DNA from: Actinomycetales bacterium
Lineage (GTDB): Bacteria; Actinomycetota; Actinomycetes; S36-B12
DNA length: 64,000 bases
Reading direction: 5' to 3'
Assembly: GCA_018970025.1 (NCBI GenBank)
Contig: JAGWXF010000009.1
Span: 1 to 64,000 of the forward strand
Shown here: positions 53,308 to 62,568 of the stretch, in pieces
How positions within the stretch are numbered: position 1 is the stretch's first letter
Layout: each line of letters starts with the position of its first letter
Notes under the pieces: model-generated
Database searches by the model: none
The model's input: the letters and a program-made list of their open reading frames with translations, nothing else
Told to the model about the DNA's origin: nothing
Made by a program: the position numbers and the translations under genes

Positions 53308-54542
53308 GTCAGGCCCTCCGTGATACTCGTCGCCAGTGCCTGGCGGTCGGTCTTGCCGTTCGGCAGGGTCGGCAGGCTCGCCAGGAAGGCGATGCGGCGA
53401 GGCACTGCTGGCGTGCCGAGCGCCTCGCGGACGGATCCCCGGATCGTGTCCGCCAGGTGCGCTGGATCCTCCCTTGGGACGACGAAGGCGCAGAGCTCGG
53501 GCTCACCGCTCGGCGCGGTGACCGCCAGCACCGCGGAGGCGACCACGTCGGGCAGGTCGGCGATGGCGGACTCGACGGCACCGACGGAGACATTCACCCC
53601 GGCGATGATCACCACGTCGTCCATCCGCCCGGTGACGATGAGGCGGTCGTCGACCATCCGGCCGAGATCCCCGGTGCGGTAGCCATCGGCAGTGAACCGC
53701 TGCGCGGTCAGGGCCGGCTGGCAGCGGTAGCCGAGGGCCAGCATCGGCCCGGTGATGAGTATCTCCCCGTCCCGGCTATCCGAACCGCCCGCACCGCCCG
53801 GGCCCGCGGTGATGTCGACGCGAACGCCCGGCAGCGGCCGGCCGTTGAAGACGCAGCCGCCGGCCGTCTCGGTCGCCCCGTACGTCCGCACCAGCGCGAT
53901 GCCTGCGTCACGTGCTGCCTGCTCGGTGCCGGATGGCACCGGCCCGGCACCCACCAGCACCTCGCTGCAGCGGGCCAGGGCACGGCAGCCGGCATCGTCC
54001 GCCAGCAGGCGTCGGAGCTGGGCGGCGACCAGCGAGACCCGCACGTCGTCGCTGCTCGCACCTGCCCGCTCCACGGCCTCGATGAAGTCAGCGGGCGTGA
54101 ACGGCACAGCCCCCCCGATACTCGGCAGGGCGATTGGGCTGATGCCCACCTGCCAGGCCCGCAGGGCCACGTTCAGCCCCCCGATGCTCGTCAGCGGCAG
54201 GGCCGCGATCCACTGCGGGGCTCGGCCCCGGCCATTGACCGCCTCGCTGAGCGCGTGGAGCGAGCGGGCGGTATGCAGCACCCCTCGAGGCGCCCCGGTC
54301 GAGCCGGAGGTCGGCACCACCAGGGCGATGTCATCGTCCTCCAGGGGGACCTGCGGATCATCGGGGCGAGTGGCGTCCAGGACTCGCTGGATGACCTGGC
54401 TCGAGACCGTCAGGCCGGCCGTCGGCACGGGGACGATCGCCGGCCCGCTGCCATCAAGTGCGTCGCGCACCGGGCCCTCGAGCGCCGACAGGCCCGCTGG
54501 CCCGGCCGGGACGGGGATGCGCATCAGGGGCCGGGGTCTCAT
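53295..54542 (-). CDS. menE: o-Succinylbenzoate-CoA ligase
   Basis: 415 residues, a short ANL ligase as usual for actinobacterial MenE: VPTSGSTGAPRGVLHT (A3), RTYGATETAGG (A5), GYRTGDLGRM (A7), VTGRMDDVVIIAGVNVSVGAVE (A8) and LPNGKTDRQ (A10 Lys). It activates o-succinylbenzoate with CoA before ring closure by MenB. ATG lies 7 nt after TAGTCT (leaderless); ATG at codon 7 is an alternative. Confidence 0.9.
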   Translation of the reverse strand: MRPRPLMRIPVPAGPAGLSALEGPVRDALDGSGPAIVPVPTAGLTVSSQVIQRVLDATRPDDPQVPLEDDDIALVVPTSGSTGAPRGVLHTARSLHALSEAVNGRGRAPQWIAALPLTSIGGLNVALRAWQVGISPIALPSIGGAVPFTPADFIEAVERAGASSDDVRVSLVAAQLRRLLADDAGCRALARCSEVLVGAGPVPSGTEQAARDAGIALVRTYGATETAGGCVFNGRPLPGVRVDITAGPGGAGGSDSRDGEILITGPMLALGYRCQPALTAQRFTADGYRTGDLGRMVDDRLIVTGRMDDVVIIAGVNVSVGAVESAIADLPDVVASAVLAVTAPSGEPELCAFVVPREDPAHLADTIRGSVREALGTPAVPRRIAFLASLPTLPNGKTDRQALATSITEGLTWQP

Positions 54543-54549
54543 CGCCGCC

Positions 54550-54600
54550 AGACTAACGGGCAGTCGCCTGCCGGCAGCTGCCTCGCGGCCACGCTACGTT
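54550..54600. promoter_or_regulatory. Divergent leaderless promoters of menE and menC
   Basis: TAGTCT on the minus strand (54555-54550) lies 7 nt before menE; TACGTT on the plus strand (54595-54600) lies 6 nt before menC. The predicted -35 zones of both overlap at the palindrome CTGCCGGCAG (54568-54577), so the two halves of the pathway may share one control site. Confidence 0.55.
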
Positions 54601-54606
54601 GCTCGG

Positions 54607-55623
54607 GTGGCCGACGTGGACGAGCGCACCCTGCTGGCCAGCGCCATCCCGTTCGCCCTGCGGATGCGGCAGTCCTTTCGCGGCATCGAGGTGCGCGAGG
54701 GCATGCTGATCCAGGGGCCTAGCGGCTGGGGGGAGTTCGCGCCGTTCGACGACTACGACGATCGCATGGCTGCCCGCTGGCTCGGCACGGCGATCGAGGC
54801 GGCGTTCGGCGACTGGCCGGTGCCCAGGCGCACCAGCGTCGCGGTCAATGCGATCATCCCCGCCGTCTCGGCGGACGCTGCGGCGGTGATGGTCCGTGAT
54901 GCCGTCCTCGGCGATGGCTGCACGACCGTCAAGGTCAAGGTGGGCACCGGCCTGGCCGCTGACGAGGCACGCGTTGCGAGCGTGCGACACAGCCTGGACG
55001 TCGCCCTCGGTCATGGACGGGGCCGCATCCGGCTGGACGCGAATGCCGCGTGGAGCGGGCCGGAGGCGATCACCGCCCTGCGGCGCCTGGGCCGATACGG
55101 CATCGAGTACGTCGAGCAGCCGTGTGCGAGCGCCGCCGACCTCCGGCAGGTGCGGGCCTCATGCGACGTCCCCATTGCCATCGACGAGCACATCCGGCAG
55201 GCGCCGGATCTGCAGGCCCTGCGCGAGCAGGCTGCGCAGCTCGCCGAGCTTGCCGACCTCGCGATCATCAAGCCCACGCCAATGGGCGGCATCGCCGTTG
55301 CGCTTGCGGTGGTCGCCTCACTGCCGATCCCGGTGGTGGTGAGCGGGGCGATGGAGTCCTCGGTCGGCCTTGCGGTGCCGACGACCCTGGCCGGCATCCT
55401 CGACCTCGACATCGCCTGCGGCCTGGGCACCGGGGCCCTGCTGGCCACGGATGTCGTGGCCGAGCCGATCCGGCCGATCGGTGGCCTGGTCAGCGTCGCC
55501 CGCCGCGCACCCGACCTCGACGCCCTGCTCGATGCCCGCAATGCGCTCGGCGAGGAGCGCGGCCAGTGGTGGCGGGAACGACTTCGGCGGGCCTGGGCTG
55601 CCCGTGAAAGCATGCGGGCGTGA
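54607..55623 (+). CDS. menC: o-Succinylbenzoate synthase
   Basis: 338 residues, enolase superfamily: KVKVG (catalytic Lys pair), RLDANAAW and YVEQPC (metal Asp and Glu), AIDEHIRQ and the second Lys in IIKPTPMGG. It dehydrates SHCHC to o-succinylbenzoate. GTG at 54607 directly follows the TACGTT box by 6 nt; the long open frame upstream is antisense to menE. Overlaps menD by GTGA. Confidence 0.9.
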   Translation: MADVDERTLLASAIPFALRMRQSFRGIEVREGMLIQGPSGWGEFAPFDDYDDRMAARWLGTAIEAAFGDWPVPRRTSVAVNAIIPAVSADAAAVMVRDAVLGDGCTTVKVKVGTGLAADEARVASVRHSLDVALGHGRGRIRLDANAAWSGPEAITALRRLGRYGIEYVEQPCASAADLRQVRASCDVPIAIDEHIRQAPDLQALREQAAQLAELADLAIIKPTPMGGIAVALAVVASLPIPVVVSGAMESSVGLAVPTTLAGILDLDIACGLGTGALLATDVVAEPIRPIGGLVSVARRAPDLDALLDARNALGEERGQWWRERLRRAWAARESMRA

Positions 55624-57398
55624 ATCCATCGACGGCGCAGGCGCGGGTCGTGGTCGATGAGCTCATTCGCTGCGGGGTGAGCGATGCGGTGCTCGCCCCC
55701 GGCTCGCGGTCGGCCCCGCTGGCGATGGCCCTGGCGCAGGCCGAGGCGCGCGGGGAGATCACCGTGCACGTGCGCATCGATGAGCGGTCGGCGGGCTACC
55801 TGGCCCTGGGCCTGGGGAAGGTCAGCGGCGTCCCAGCGGTGGTCATCACGACCTCCGGCACCGCGGCCGTGAACCTGCATCCGGCGATGGTCGAGGCCGA
55901 CCAGGCCGATGTGCCGCTGCTGGCGATCACCGCGGACCGGCCACCGGCCCTCCGGGGAGTCGGCGCGAATCAGGCCATCGACCAGGCCGGTGTCTTCGGC
56001 ACCTGCACCCGGCTGGCGATCGACATGGGGACGGCCGACACCGCAGCGCTTGATCCGGCCCAGGCGGCCCAGCAGAACCGGATCTGGCGGTCCACGATCG
56101 CCCGCGCGGTGGCGACCGCGACCGACGCGATGTGCCCGGGGCCGGTGCACGTCAACATGCCCTTCGCCGACCCCCTGGTGCCGGATGCCGATGATGCCGA
56201 TGGCGGGCTGCCCGAGGGCTATGCCGGCCGTGCCGACGAGCGGCCCTGGACGGTGGACCTGCGCATCCTCGGCGGGGTCAGCGGCCCGTTGGACGAGACC
56301 CTGCAGACCCTGACCGGCGAGGGCCAGGTGCCGGCACGCGGGCTCATCGTCGTCGGCGATCATGCCGACCCGGAGACCGTCGACCTCGTCGACGAGCTCG
56401 GCGACGCCCTGGGCTGGCCGGTCATCGGTGAGCCGAGCGGCAATGTCGCCGGGGCCGAGACGGCCCTCGCGCACGGGGTGCTGCTCCTCGCTGATGCAGC
56501 ATTCGCCGACAGCCATGTCCCCGAGCTCGTCATCACCGTCGGGCGGGTGGGCCTCAGTCGGCCGATTGCCCGGCAGGTCGCGCGCGCTCCCCTCCACCTG
56601 CAGGTCGACGGCCGCTCGCAGTGGAGTGACCCGGGCCGCACCGCGGATGCCGTCCTGGCCCAGGTGCCGCTGCCGCCATCGCAGGCGGTGTCCGACCCGG
56701 CCTGGTACGCCGACTGGCAGCGGGCCGACCTGCTGGCAGCTGCGGCGATCGAGACCGCCCTGGCCGGCGAGGGGCCGGTGTGCACCGGCATGCACGTGGC
56801 ACGCACGGTGGCCGCGAGCGTGCCCGCCGGTGGCATGCTCTTCGTGGGCGCGTCCTGGCCCGTCCGCCATGTCTTCGCCTTCGCCGCGACGGCGGCCGAG
56901 CAGGTGGCCGTCCTCGGCAATCGGGGCACCTCCGGTATCGATGGGTGCGTCTCGACCGCATGGGGGGCGGCCCTGGCCTGGCAGCGCGATGATGGCGGCC
57001 CGGCCGTCGCCCTGCTGGGGGACCTGACATTCCGGTACGACCTCGGCGGGCTGCGGGCCGGCGAGGGCGAGGCGCAGCCGGACCTCGTCTACGTGGTGGC
57101 CGACAATGACGGCGGCGGCATCTTCTCCCAGCTGGAGCAGGGCCAGCCTGCGCATGCTGCGGTCTTCGAGCGGGTGTTCGGCACGCCGATGGCCGATGAC
57201 GTGGCGGCGCTGGCGAACGCGGTCGGGCTGCCGGTGTCGGTCGTCGACGATGCCGAGGCGCTCAGGGCCGCGATCGACCAGGCGCGTGAGGCGGGGGGCG
57301 TGCAGGTGGTGGTTGCCCGCACCTGTGCCCGGGAGCAGGAGGCGCGCATCCTGGCTTCCGTCCAGCGAGCCGTCGGCGAGGCACTGGGCTCGGCGTGA
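55620..57398 (+). CDS. menD: SEPHCHC synthase
   Basis: 592 residues. ThDP-dependent: LAPGSRSAPLAMAL, HVRIDERSAGYLALG with the catalytic Glu, TTSGTAAVNLHPAMVEA, then NRGTSGIDG, LLGDLTFRYDLGGL (GDxx Mg motif) and NDGGGIFSQLEQG. It joins 2-oxoglutarate-derived succinic semialdehyde-ThDP to isochorismate. GTG start overlaps the menC stop. Confidence 0.95.
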   Translation: MNPSTAQARVVVDELIRCGVSDAVLAPGSRSAPLAMALAQAEARGEITVHVRIDERSAGYLALGLGKVSGVPAVVITTSGTAAVNLHPAMVEADQADVPLLAITADRPPALRGVGANQAIDQAGVFGTCTRLAIDMGTADTAALDPAQAAQQNRIWRSTIARAVATATDAMCPGPVHVNMPFADPLVPDADDADGGLPEGYAGRADERPWTVDLRILGGVSGPLDETLQTLTGEGQVPARGLIVVGDHADPETVDLVDELGDALGWPVIGEPSGNVAGAETALAHGVLLLADAAFADSHVPELVITVGRVGLSRPIARQVARAPLHLQVDGRSQWSDPGRTADAVLAQVPLPPSQAVSDPAWYADWQRADLLAAAAIETALAGEGPVCTGMHVARTVAASVPAGGMLFVGASWPVRHVFAFAATAAEQVAVLGNRGTSGIDGCVSTAWGAALAWQRDDGGPAVALLGDLTFRYDLGGLRAGEGEAQPDLVYVVADNDGGGIFSQLEQGQPAHAAVFERVFGTPMADDVAALANAVGLPVSVVDDAEALRAAIDQAREAGGVQVVVARTCAREQEARILASVQRAVGEALGSA

Positions 57399-58987
57399 CC
57401 CCCGCGTCCGGGTCGCGTGGTGCCGCCAAGCGGGAGGAGCTCGCCGGCCGCCTCGCCGAGCGGCTCGTCCCGCTGGTGGAGCAGCTGCCGTTCCCGCCGG
57501 TTGCCGAGGCGTTCGCGCAGCAGGCCAGTGAGCCGACCGAGCCGCCGATGCAGGTGATCCTGGCCGCGGCCCGGGAGATCCTCAGCACCCCGGCGGCGGC
57601 CTGGAGCCGGGAGGAGGTCTGGGCCTTGGCCCTGGCCGATGGCGATCACGACCTGCATGCCGCGGTCGAGCAGCGCATCGCCCAGCGCTGGGGGGCGGTG
57701 GTGGCGGTGATGCGCCAGCTGCGAGGCGCGGGCGCGGTCGATGCCACGGTGGACGACGCTGCGGCGGCCCTGCATGCGATGGCGGTGGGCCTGGGCCTGT
57801 CGATCCTGCTGCGGGTCAGCCCGGGCCTGGGCGATGCCGGCAGCTGGCAGGGGCTCGCGGCTCGGCTGGTGGAGTCCCTGGCCGCGGCGAATCCCGAGGT
57901 GGAGCCGGCGGCTGGCGAGATGCGCACCTGGCGTGGCCGGGTGACGATCCCGGGGCAGCCCACGGCCCTGGCGCGGCTGCTGCGGGTGCTGTCCTTGCTG
58001 GACGTCAGCGTCGTGAGCTTGTTCACGATCCGGCAGCGGCCCGGCGAGCACTTGGTCGAGATGATCATGCAGGCCCCGGTCGCCGTGGAGCGCGCGACGA
58101 TCGCCCAGGCGATGGCGTCGGTCAGCGACGAGGGCACCGGCCAGGGCGCCATCGTGGCGCGCGGAGTCAGCCAGGACACGGAGGACATCGCCACCAGGGT
58201 GCTGCTCCGGTGCGCGGATCTGGTCCGCGACCCGGATGCGGCACCGCAGGCTGCTGCCGACCTGGTGCTGGCGGATGCATGGGAGGTCACCGATGCGGCC
58301 ACCGGCGCCGATGCCTCGGCGACGGTGCTGCGACTGCAGTGGACCTTCGATCGGCATGTGGTGCTGCGGCGGCGCACCCCGTTCACGCGCACCGAGGCCG
58401 AGCGCGCCTCGGCCCTGCTCCGCCTGGTTGCCGCGCTCGCGGAGCTGCGGACTCCGGGTGCGGGCTACGGCTGGGCCGAGCGACTGGCCGACGGATCCGA
58501 TGTCTGGGTGCGGCTGGCCCGTCCGCATGACAGCGCGGCGGTCGCGGCCATGCACGAGCGCTGCTCCCAGCAGTCGCGCTACCAGCGCTATTTCACCCCG
58601 ATGGACACCTGGCGCGAGGAGAACCTGCGCAGGATCTCCGGCGGCCACCGTGGCGCGACCCTCGTGGCCACCGTCGGCGAGTCCGATGTCGTGGCCCTGG
58701 GCAATGTCTTCCCGGCCGGCGACCCGCAGGGCAGCGCGGCCGAGATCGCGGTGATCGTGGACGATGGCTGGCAGCGCCGCGGCCTGGGCCGGGCGATGCT
58801 GCAGCACCTGATCGACGTCGCGGGTCAGCTGGGGTTCTCCTCGGTGCGGGCGTACGTGCTCGCGGAGAACACCGGGATGCTCCGCCTGATGGCATCACTC
58901 GATCTCGACTGGGCCCATCGGGTCGACCACGACTTCGGCGCATCGGTGGTGTGCCTGGAGGCAGAACTCCCGGTGACGGCACCGTGA
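57395..58987 (+). CDS. Three-part fusion: helical (TetR_C-like?) domain, ACT-like domain, GNAT acetyltransferase
   Basis: 530 residues from a GTGA overlap with menD. Residues 15-165 are helical and faintly like the ligand half of TetR regulators (SREEVWALALADGDHDLHAAVEQR, ALHAMAVGLGLSILLRV), without a DNA-binding part. Residues 180-245 look like an ACT domain (GRVTIPGQPTALARLLRVLS, SLFTIRQRP). The last 170 residues are GNAT with the acetyl-CoA loop QRRGLGRAML (about 460) and the late Asn in AENTGMLRLM. Acetylation controlled by a small ligand is plausible. Its place in the men operon is probably accidental or regulatory; no substrate can be named. Confidence 0.75.
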   Translation: MTPASGSRGAAKREELAGRLAERLVPLVEQLPFPPVAEAFAQQASEPTEPPMQVILAAAREILSTPAAAWSREEVWALALADGDHDLHAAVEQRIAQRWGAVVAVMRQLRGAGAVDATVDDAAAALHAMAVGLGLSILLRVSPGLGDAGSWQGLAARLVESLAAANPEVEPAAGEMRTWRGRVTIPGQPTALARLLRVLSLLDVSVVSLFTIRQRPGEHLVEMIMQAPVAVERATIAQAMASVSDEGTGQGAIVARGVSQDTEDIATRVLLRCADLVRDPDAAPQAAADLVLADAWEVTDAATGADASATVLRLQWTFDRHVVLRRRTPFTRTEAERASALLRLVAALAELRTPGAGYGWAERLADGSDVWVRLARPHDSAAVAAMHERCSQQSRYQRYFTPMDTWREENLRRISGGHRGATLVATVGESDVVALGNVFPAGDPQGSAAEIAVIVDDGWQRRGLGRAMLQHLIDVAGQLGFSSVRAYVLAENTGMLRLMASLDLDWAHRVDHDFGASVVCLEAELPVTAP

Positions 58988-59005
58988 GGGTGGTTCGATG
59001 CAGCC

Positions 59006-60322
59006 ATGACCAGGGTCTACCTGAAGCAGGCGCAGCAGGCTCAACCTGACGCGGATGCGCGGGTCCGCGAGGTCGTGGCGGAGGTGATCGGCGATGTCGC
59101 TGCGCGGGGCGATGCCGCCGTGCGCGATGCCTCGGAGCGATTCGACCAGTGGAGCCCGGCATCCTTCCGGCTGAGTGGGGAGCAGATCGAGGCCGCCATG
59201 GTCAGCCTGCCGGACGGGCTCATCGACGACATCCGGTTCGCCCAGCGGCAGGTCCGCGCCTTTGCCGAGGCGCAACGGGCCTCGATGCACGACATCGAGG
59301 TCGAGACCCTGCCCGGGGTGTTCCTCGGCCATCGGCATCTGCCCGTCAGCGATGTCGGCGCGTATGTCCCCGGCGGCAGGTACCCGCTGCTGGCCTCGGC
59401 CCATATGACCGCGCTGACGGCCAAGGTCGCCGGCTGCGATCGCGTCGTCGCCTGCACGCCACCGGATCGCGGGTCGATCCCGGCCGCCAGCGTCGCGGCC
59501 ATGCAGATCGCGGGCGCGGACGAGATCCACGTCCTCGGCGGCGTGCAGGCCATTGCCGCCCTGGCGATCGGGACGGAGTCGATCGCGCCCGTGGCGCTCA
59601 TCGCCGGCCCCGGCAATGCGTATGTCGCGGAGGCCAAGCGCCAGCTGTTCGGGCGCATCGGCATCGACCTGCTGGCCGGCCCGACGGAGATCCTGGTCAT
59701 CGCCGACGAGCAGGCCGACCCGTTCGTGGTCGCGGTCGACCTGCTCGGCCAGGCCGAGCACGGGCCGGACTCGCCGGCCGTGCTGGTGACGCCATCGCAC
59801 GCCCTCGCCGTGCAGGTGATGGCGGAGATCGATGCCCTGCTGCCCGGGATGCCCACGAGGGCCAATGCCGAGCCGGCCTGGCGTGATCACGGCGAGGTCA
59901 TCGTGGTCGATGATCTCGACGAGGCGTTCGAGGTGGCGGATGCCTATGCCAGCGAGCATGTCGAGGTGCTGACGGCCGACCCGCGGGCTGCGCTGCGGCA
60001 GATGCGCAACTACGGGGCGCTGTTCCTCGGCGACCGCACCTGCGTGCCCTATGGCGACAAGGTCATCGGCACGAACCACGTGCTGCCGACCCGGGGCTCG
60101 GCGCGCTACACCGGCGGGCTGTGGGTCGGCAAGTTCCTGAAGACCGTGACCTACCAGGAGATTCGCGACGACGACTCCAGTGCTCTCATCGGCGAGGCGT
60201 GCGGCCGGCTGTCGCGGGCGGAGAACTTCGAGGGCCATGCTCGCTCGGGCGATGTCCGCGCGGCCCGCTTCGACCGGGGAGCCCTGCCATGGGCCCCCGC
60301 TGGCGATGCCAGCCCGGATTAG
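59006..60322 (+). CDS. Histidinol-dehydrogenase-family NAD+ alcohol dehydrogenase
   Basis: 438 residues. HisD fold: VGAYVPGGRYPLLASAHMTALTAK, GPGNAYVAEAKRQLFG, DLLAGPTEILVIAD, Gln/His zinc ligands in GQAEHG, Glu-His in SEHVEVL, His in TNHVLPT, and a final His in ENFEGHARSGDVR. All catalytic residues of HisD are present, but the wording (GHRHLPVSDVGAYVPGGRYP, YTGGLWVGKFLK) is nearer to sulfopropanediol dehydrogenase (HpsN)-like relatives, and no other his gene is close. It may oxidise another diol. ATG lies 6 nt after a weak TTCGAT box. Confidence 0.8.
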   Translation: MTRVYLKQAQQAQPDADARVREVVAEVIGDVAARGDAAVRDASERFDQWSPASFRLSGEQIEAAMVSLPDGLIDDIRFAQRQVRAFAEAQRASMHDIEVETLPGVFLGHRHLPVSDVGAYVPGGRYPLLASAHMTALTAKVAGCDRVVACTPPDRGSIPAASVAAMQIAGADEIHVLGGVQAIAALAIGTESIAPVALIAGPGNAYVAEAKRQLFGRIGIDLLAGPTEILVIADEQADPFVVAVDLLGQAEHGPDSPAVLVTPSHALAVQVMAEIDALLPGMPTRANAEPAWRDHGEVIVVDDLDEAFEVADAYASEHVEVLTADPRAALRQMRNYGALFLGDRTCVPYGDKVIGTNHVLPTRGSARYTGGLWVGKFLKTVTYQEIRDDDSSALIGEACGRLSRAENFEGHARSGDVRAARFDRGALPWAPAGDASPD

Positions 60323-60352
60323 TGCACCTGCCGGCCTCGCGCACCTGCCGGA

Positions 60353-61146
60353 CTAGTTCAGCGGCCGGGCGAACAGCGGGACGACCGGCTGGCCCAGGAA
60401 GGCGATGGGCCGCTTCGTGGACGCCGACCAGTAAACCGCGGTCGGCGCGCCGGACGCATCGACGGTGAGGCGCATCGTGCCGTAGCCGGTGCCGGACTTC
60501 CGGGTCGTCCCGGTGATCGGCTCGGCACGGGGATCGGTGTACCGCGAATCCCACTTGCCGTGACCCGGCAGCGCGGTGGAGTCGTAGACGAAGATCGCGT
60601 AGGAGCCGTCCGATAGCGGGAGCGCGGGGCCCGCAACGATCGTTGCGTGGCCGGGGTAGCGCACGCCGGCCGGGGCGGAGCCGTACACGATCTGGCCGCC
60701 GTTGACGATCTCGCCCGGGATGATCATTACCTCGCCGCCGGCAAGCTGGGTGACGGACGTCAGCACGGACCATGACGGGCCGGGACTGCCGGTGAGGAAC
60801 TGGGCCCACAGCCCCACATGGCCGGACCCCCGAGGCACGTTCATGGCGGTGTGGAAGGCGGCCGCGGCATTGGGCGTGGCCTGCTTCAGGGCCCAGTTCA
60901 CGAAGCCGAAGCAGTCCCAGTCGTAGATGCCGGCGCCTGCGGTGCCTGCACGCTCCACGTCGGCCGGGACTGGGGTGCGGAGGCCGCCGGCGGGCTCGGG
61001 ATGGCGATGTCCTGGGCGGGCAATGCCAGGGGTGGGGACGCGGCTGCAGTGCTGCCGGGCAGGAGGCCGAGGAGCGGGCTGAGCAGGCTGACGGCCAGGA
61101 TGCCGCCGAGGCGCCTGGCGTACGGGTTCGAGGGGCGCCTGATCAC
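60353..61146 (-). pseudogene. Frameshifted gene for secreted Cys-active-site-like protein
   Basis: Two overlapping frames read as one protein. From the GTG at 61146 (TAGCCT box 6 nt upstream) comes a signal peptide (LAVSLLSPLLGLLPGSTAAAS) and ALPAQDIAIP. The reading then continues in the -1 frame near 60998-61002 as PEPAGGLRTPVPADVERA, leading into YDWDCFGFVNWALKQA and a beta-rich domain with GYPGHATIV-like VRYPGHATIVAG. The Cys (DCFGFV) plus later His resembles NlpC/P60 or CHAP amidases. A lost C in a CCC run explains the shift: either a sequencing error or a real inactivation. The downstream frame is intact to 60353. Confidence 0.65.
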
Positions 61147-61210
61147 GGCCGCAGGCTAGATCGCCCGCCCGTGGCAGGCAAGCATCGCCAGGGCTCGCGG
61201 GCTTCCAGGG

Positions 61211-62470
61211 CTAGCGGGATTCCAAGGCGTCGCGGATCGGGACGAGCTTGGCCGCCGACTCGGCCAGCTCATCGGCCGGATCCGATCCGGCGACGATGCC
61301 GCAGCCGGCGAAGGAGCGCACGGTGCGTGCCGACGGGTCGACCTCGGCGCAGCGCAGCGCGATGCCGAACTCCCCGTCCCCATTGGCGTCGAACCAGCCG
61401 ACCGGGCCGGCGTAGCGGCCGCGATCCATCCCCTCGATCGCCCTGATCAGGCCCATCGCCCGCTCGGTAGGGGTGCCGCAGACCGCTGCGGTCGGATGCA
61501 GGGCGGCCGCCAGGGCCAGGGCCGGGGCACGGTCGGCGAGCCGGCCGGTGATGTCGGTGGCCAGGTGCTGCACGTTCGCCAGGGCGAGCACCCGGGGACG
61601 CTCCGGGACCTCGAGGTCGGTGCAGTGATGGCCGAGCGCGCGGGCCACCGAGTGGACGGCGTACTCGTGCTCCTCGAGGTCCTTGCCGCTGCCGAGCAGG
61701 GCCTCGGCCAGGCTGGCATCGGCCCGATCGTCCCCCTGGCGGCGGACGGTGCCGGCGAGCACCCGGCTGGTCACCAGGTCCCCGGTGCGACGCACGAGGA
61801 GCTCCGGGGTCGCCCCGACCAGGCCGTCGACACTGAAGGTCCAGCAGGAGGGGTAGCGCTGGGCCAGGTTCATGAGCAGGTGCCGTGGGTCCAGGACGCC
61901 ATCGACGGTGGCGATGACGTCGCGGGCGAGGACGACCTTGTCCAGCTCCCCGCCGGTGATGCGGCCGATGGCGTCGGCGACGGACTGCTGCCACTCGATG
62001 GGGCTGCGCGAGCCCTGCGACCAGCGCACGGCGGTGGGCTGGTCGGGGACCGATGCGGCCCGCAGCATGCGCCGCGGGTCGGTCTCAGTGCCGATGGTGG
62101 TGATCCAGGCCTGCCCGGCCTTGCGGCCGATGATGACCTTCGGGACGACGACGACGGACGTGCCGGACTCGGGGTCGAAGGCGAAGGAGCCGAAGGCGAC
62201 CGGGCCAGTGCCGGGCATCGCGACGGTGTCGTCGACCTCGGCCTGCTCGCACCACTGGGTCCACCACCGATGCGCGCGGCTGAATCGCTCAGGCCCGCGC
62301 ACCTCAAGTCGCGCGGCCACGCCCCAGCCGACCAGCCCCTCCCCATTGCGGACCCACGCGACCGGGTCCTCAGCGGGCAGTCGCTCCAGCAGGGTGTGCG
62401 GGTCGGCGATCGGCCTGGTGCGGATGACGGGTCCGGCCTGGAGTGCGCGAACCGGTGCCGCCTGTGTCAC
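61211..62470 (-). CDS. menF: Isochorismate synthase
   Basis: 419 residues of the chorismate-binding family: FSVDGLVGATPELLVRRTGDLVTSRVLAGT, GSGKDLEEHEYAVHSV, HPTAAVCGTPTERAMGLI, YAGPVGWFDANGDGEFGIALRCAEV, GCGIVAGSDPADELAE. It converts chorismate to isochorismate for menaquinone. It could also be a siderophore-type isochorismate synthase, but the men context decides. GTG lies 7 nt after TACGCT (leaderless). Divergent from menG. Confidence 0.92.
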   Translation of the reverse strand: MTQAAPVRALQAGPVIRTRPIADPHTLLERLPAEDPVAWVRNGEGLVGWGVAARLEVRGPERFSRAHRWWTQWCEQAEVDDTVAMPGTGPVAFGSFAFDPESGTSVVVVPKVIIGRKAGQAWITTIGTETDPRRMLRAASVPDQPTAVRWSQGSRSPIEWQQSVADAIGRITGGELDKVVLARDVIATVDGVLDPRHLLMNLAQRYPSCWTFSVDGLVGATPELLVRRTGDLVTSRVLAGTVRRQGDDRADASLAEALLGSGKDLEEHEYAVHSVARALGHHCTDLEVPERPRVLALANVQHLATDITGRLADRAPALALAAALHPTAAVCGTPTERAMGLIRAIEGMDRGRYAGPVGWFDANGDGEFGIALRCAEVDPSARTVRSFAGCGIVAGSDPADELAESAAKLVPIRDALESR

Positions 62471-62568
62471 GCAGGAGAGCGTAGGCGCTGCTGGCGAGTT
62501 CGGCAGTTCCAGCCCGGGGCCGGCACCGTCGACCTGCCGGGGCCCTGCCAGCGTGGCAGGATCGCCGG

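Noticed and set aside
55011-58807. Two long minus-strand frames (714 and 572 codons) across menD and the GNAT fusion
   Set aside because: Both are mirror frames of recognised plus-strand genes with clear catalytic motifs; no protein family features.
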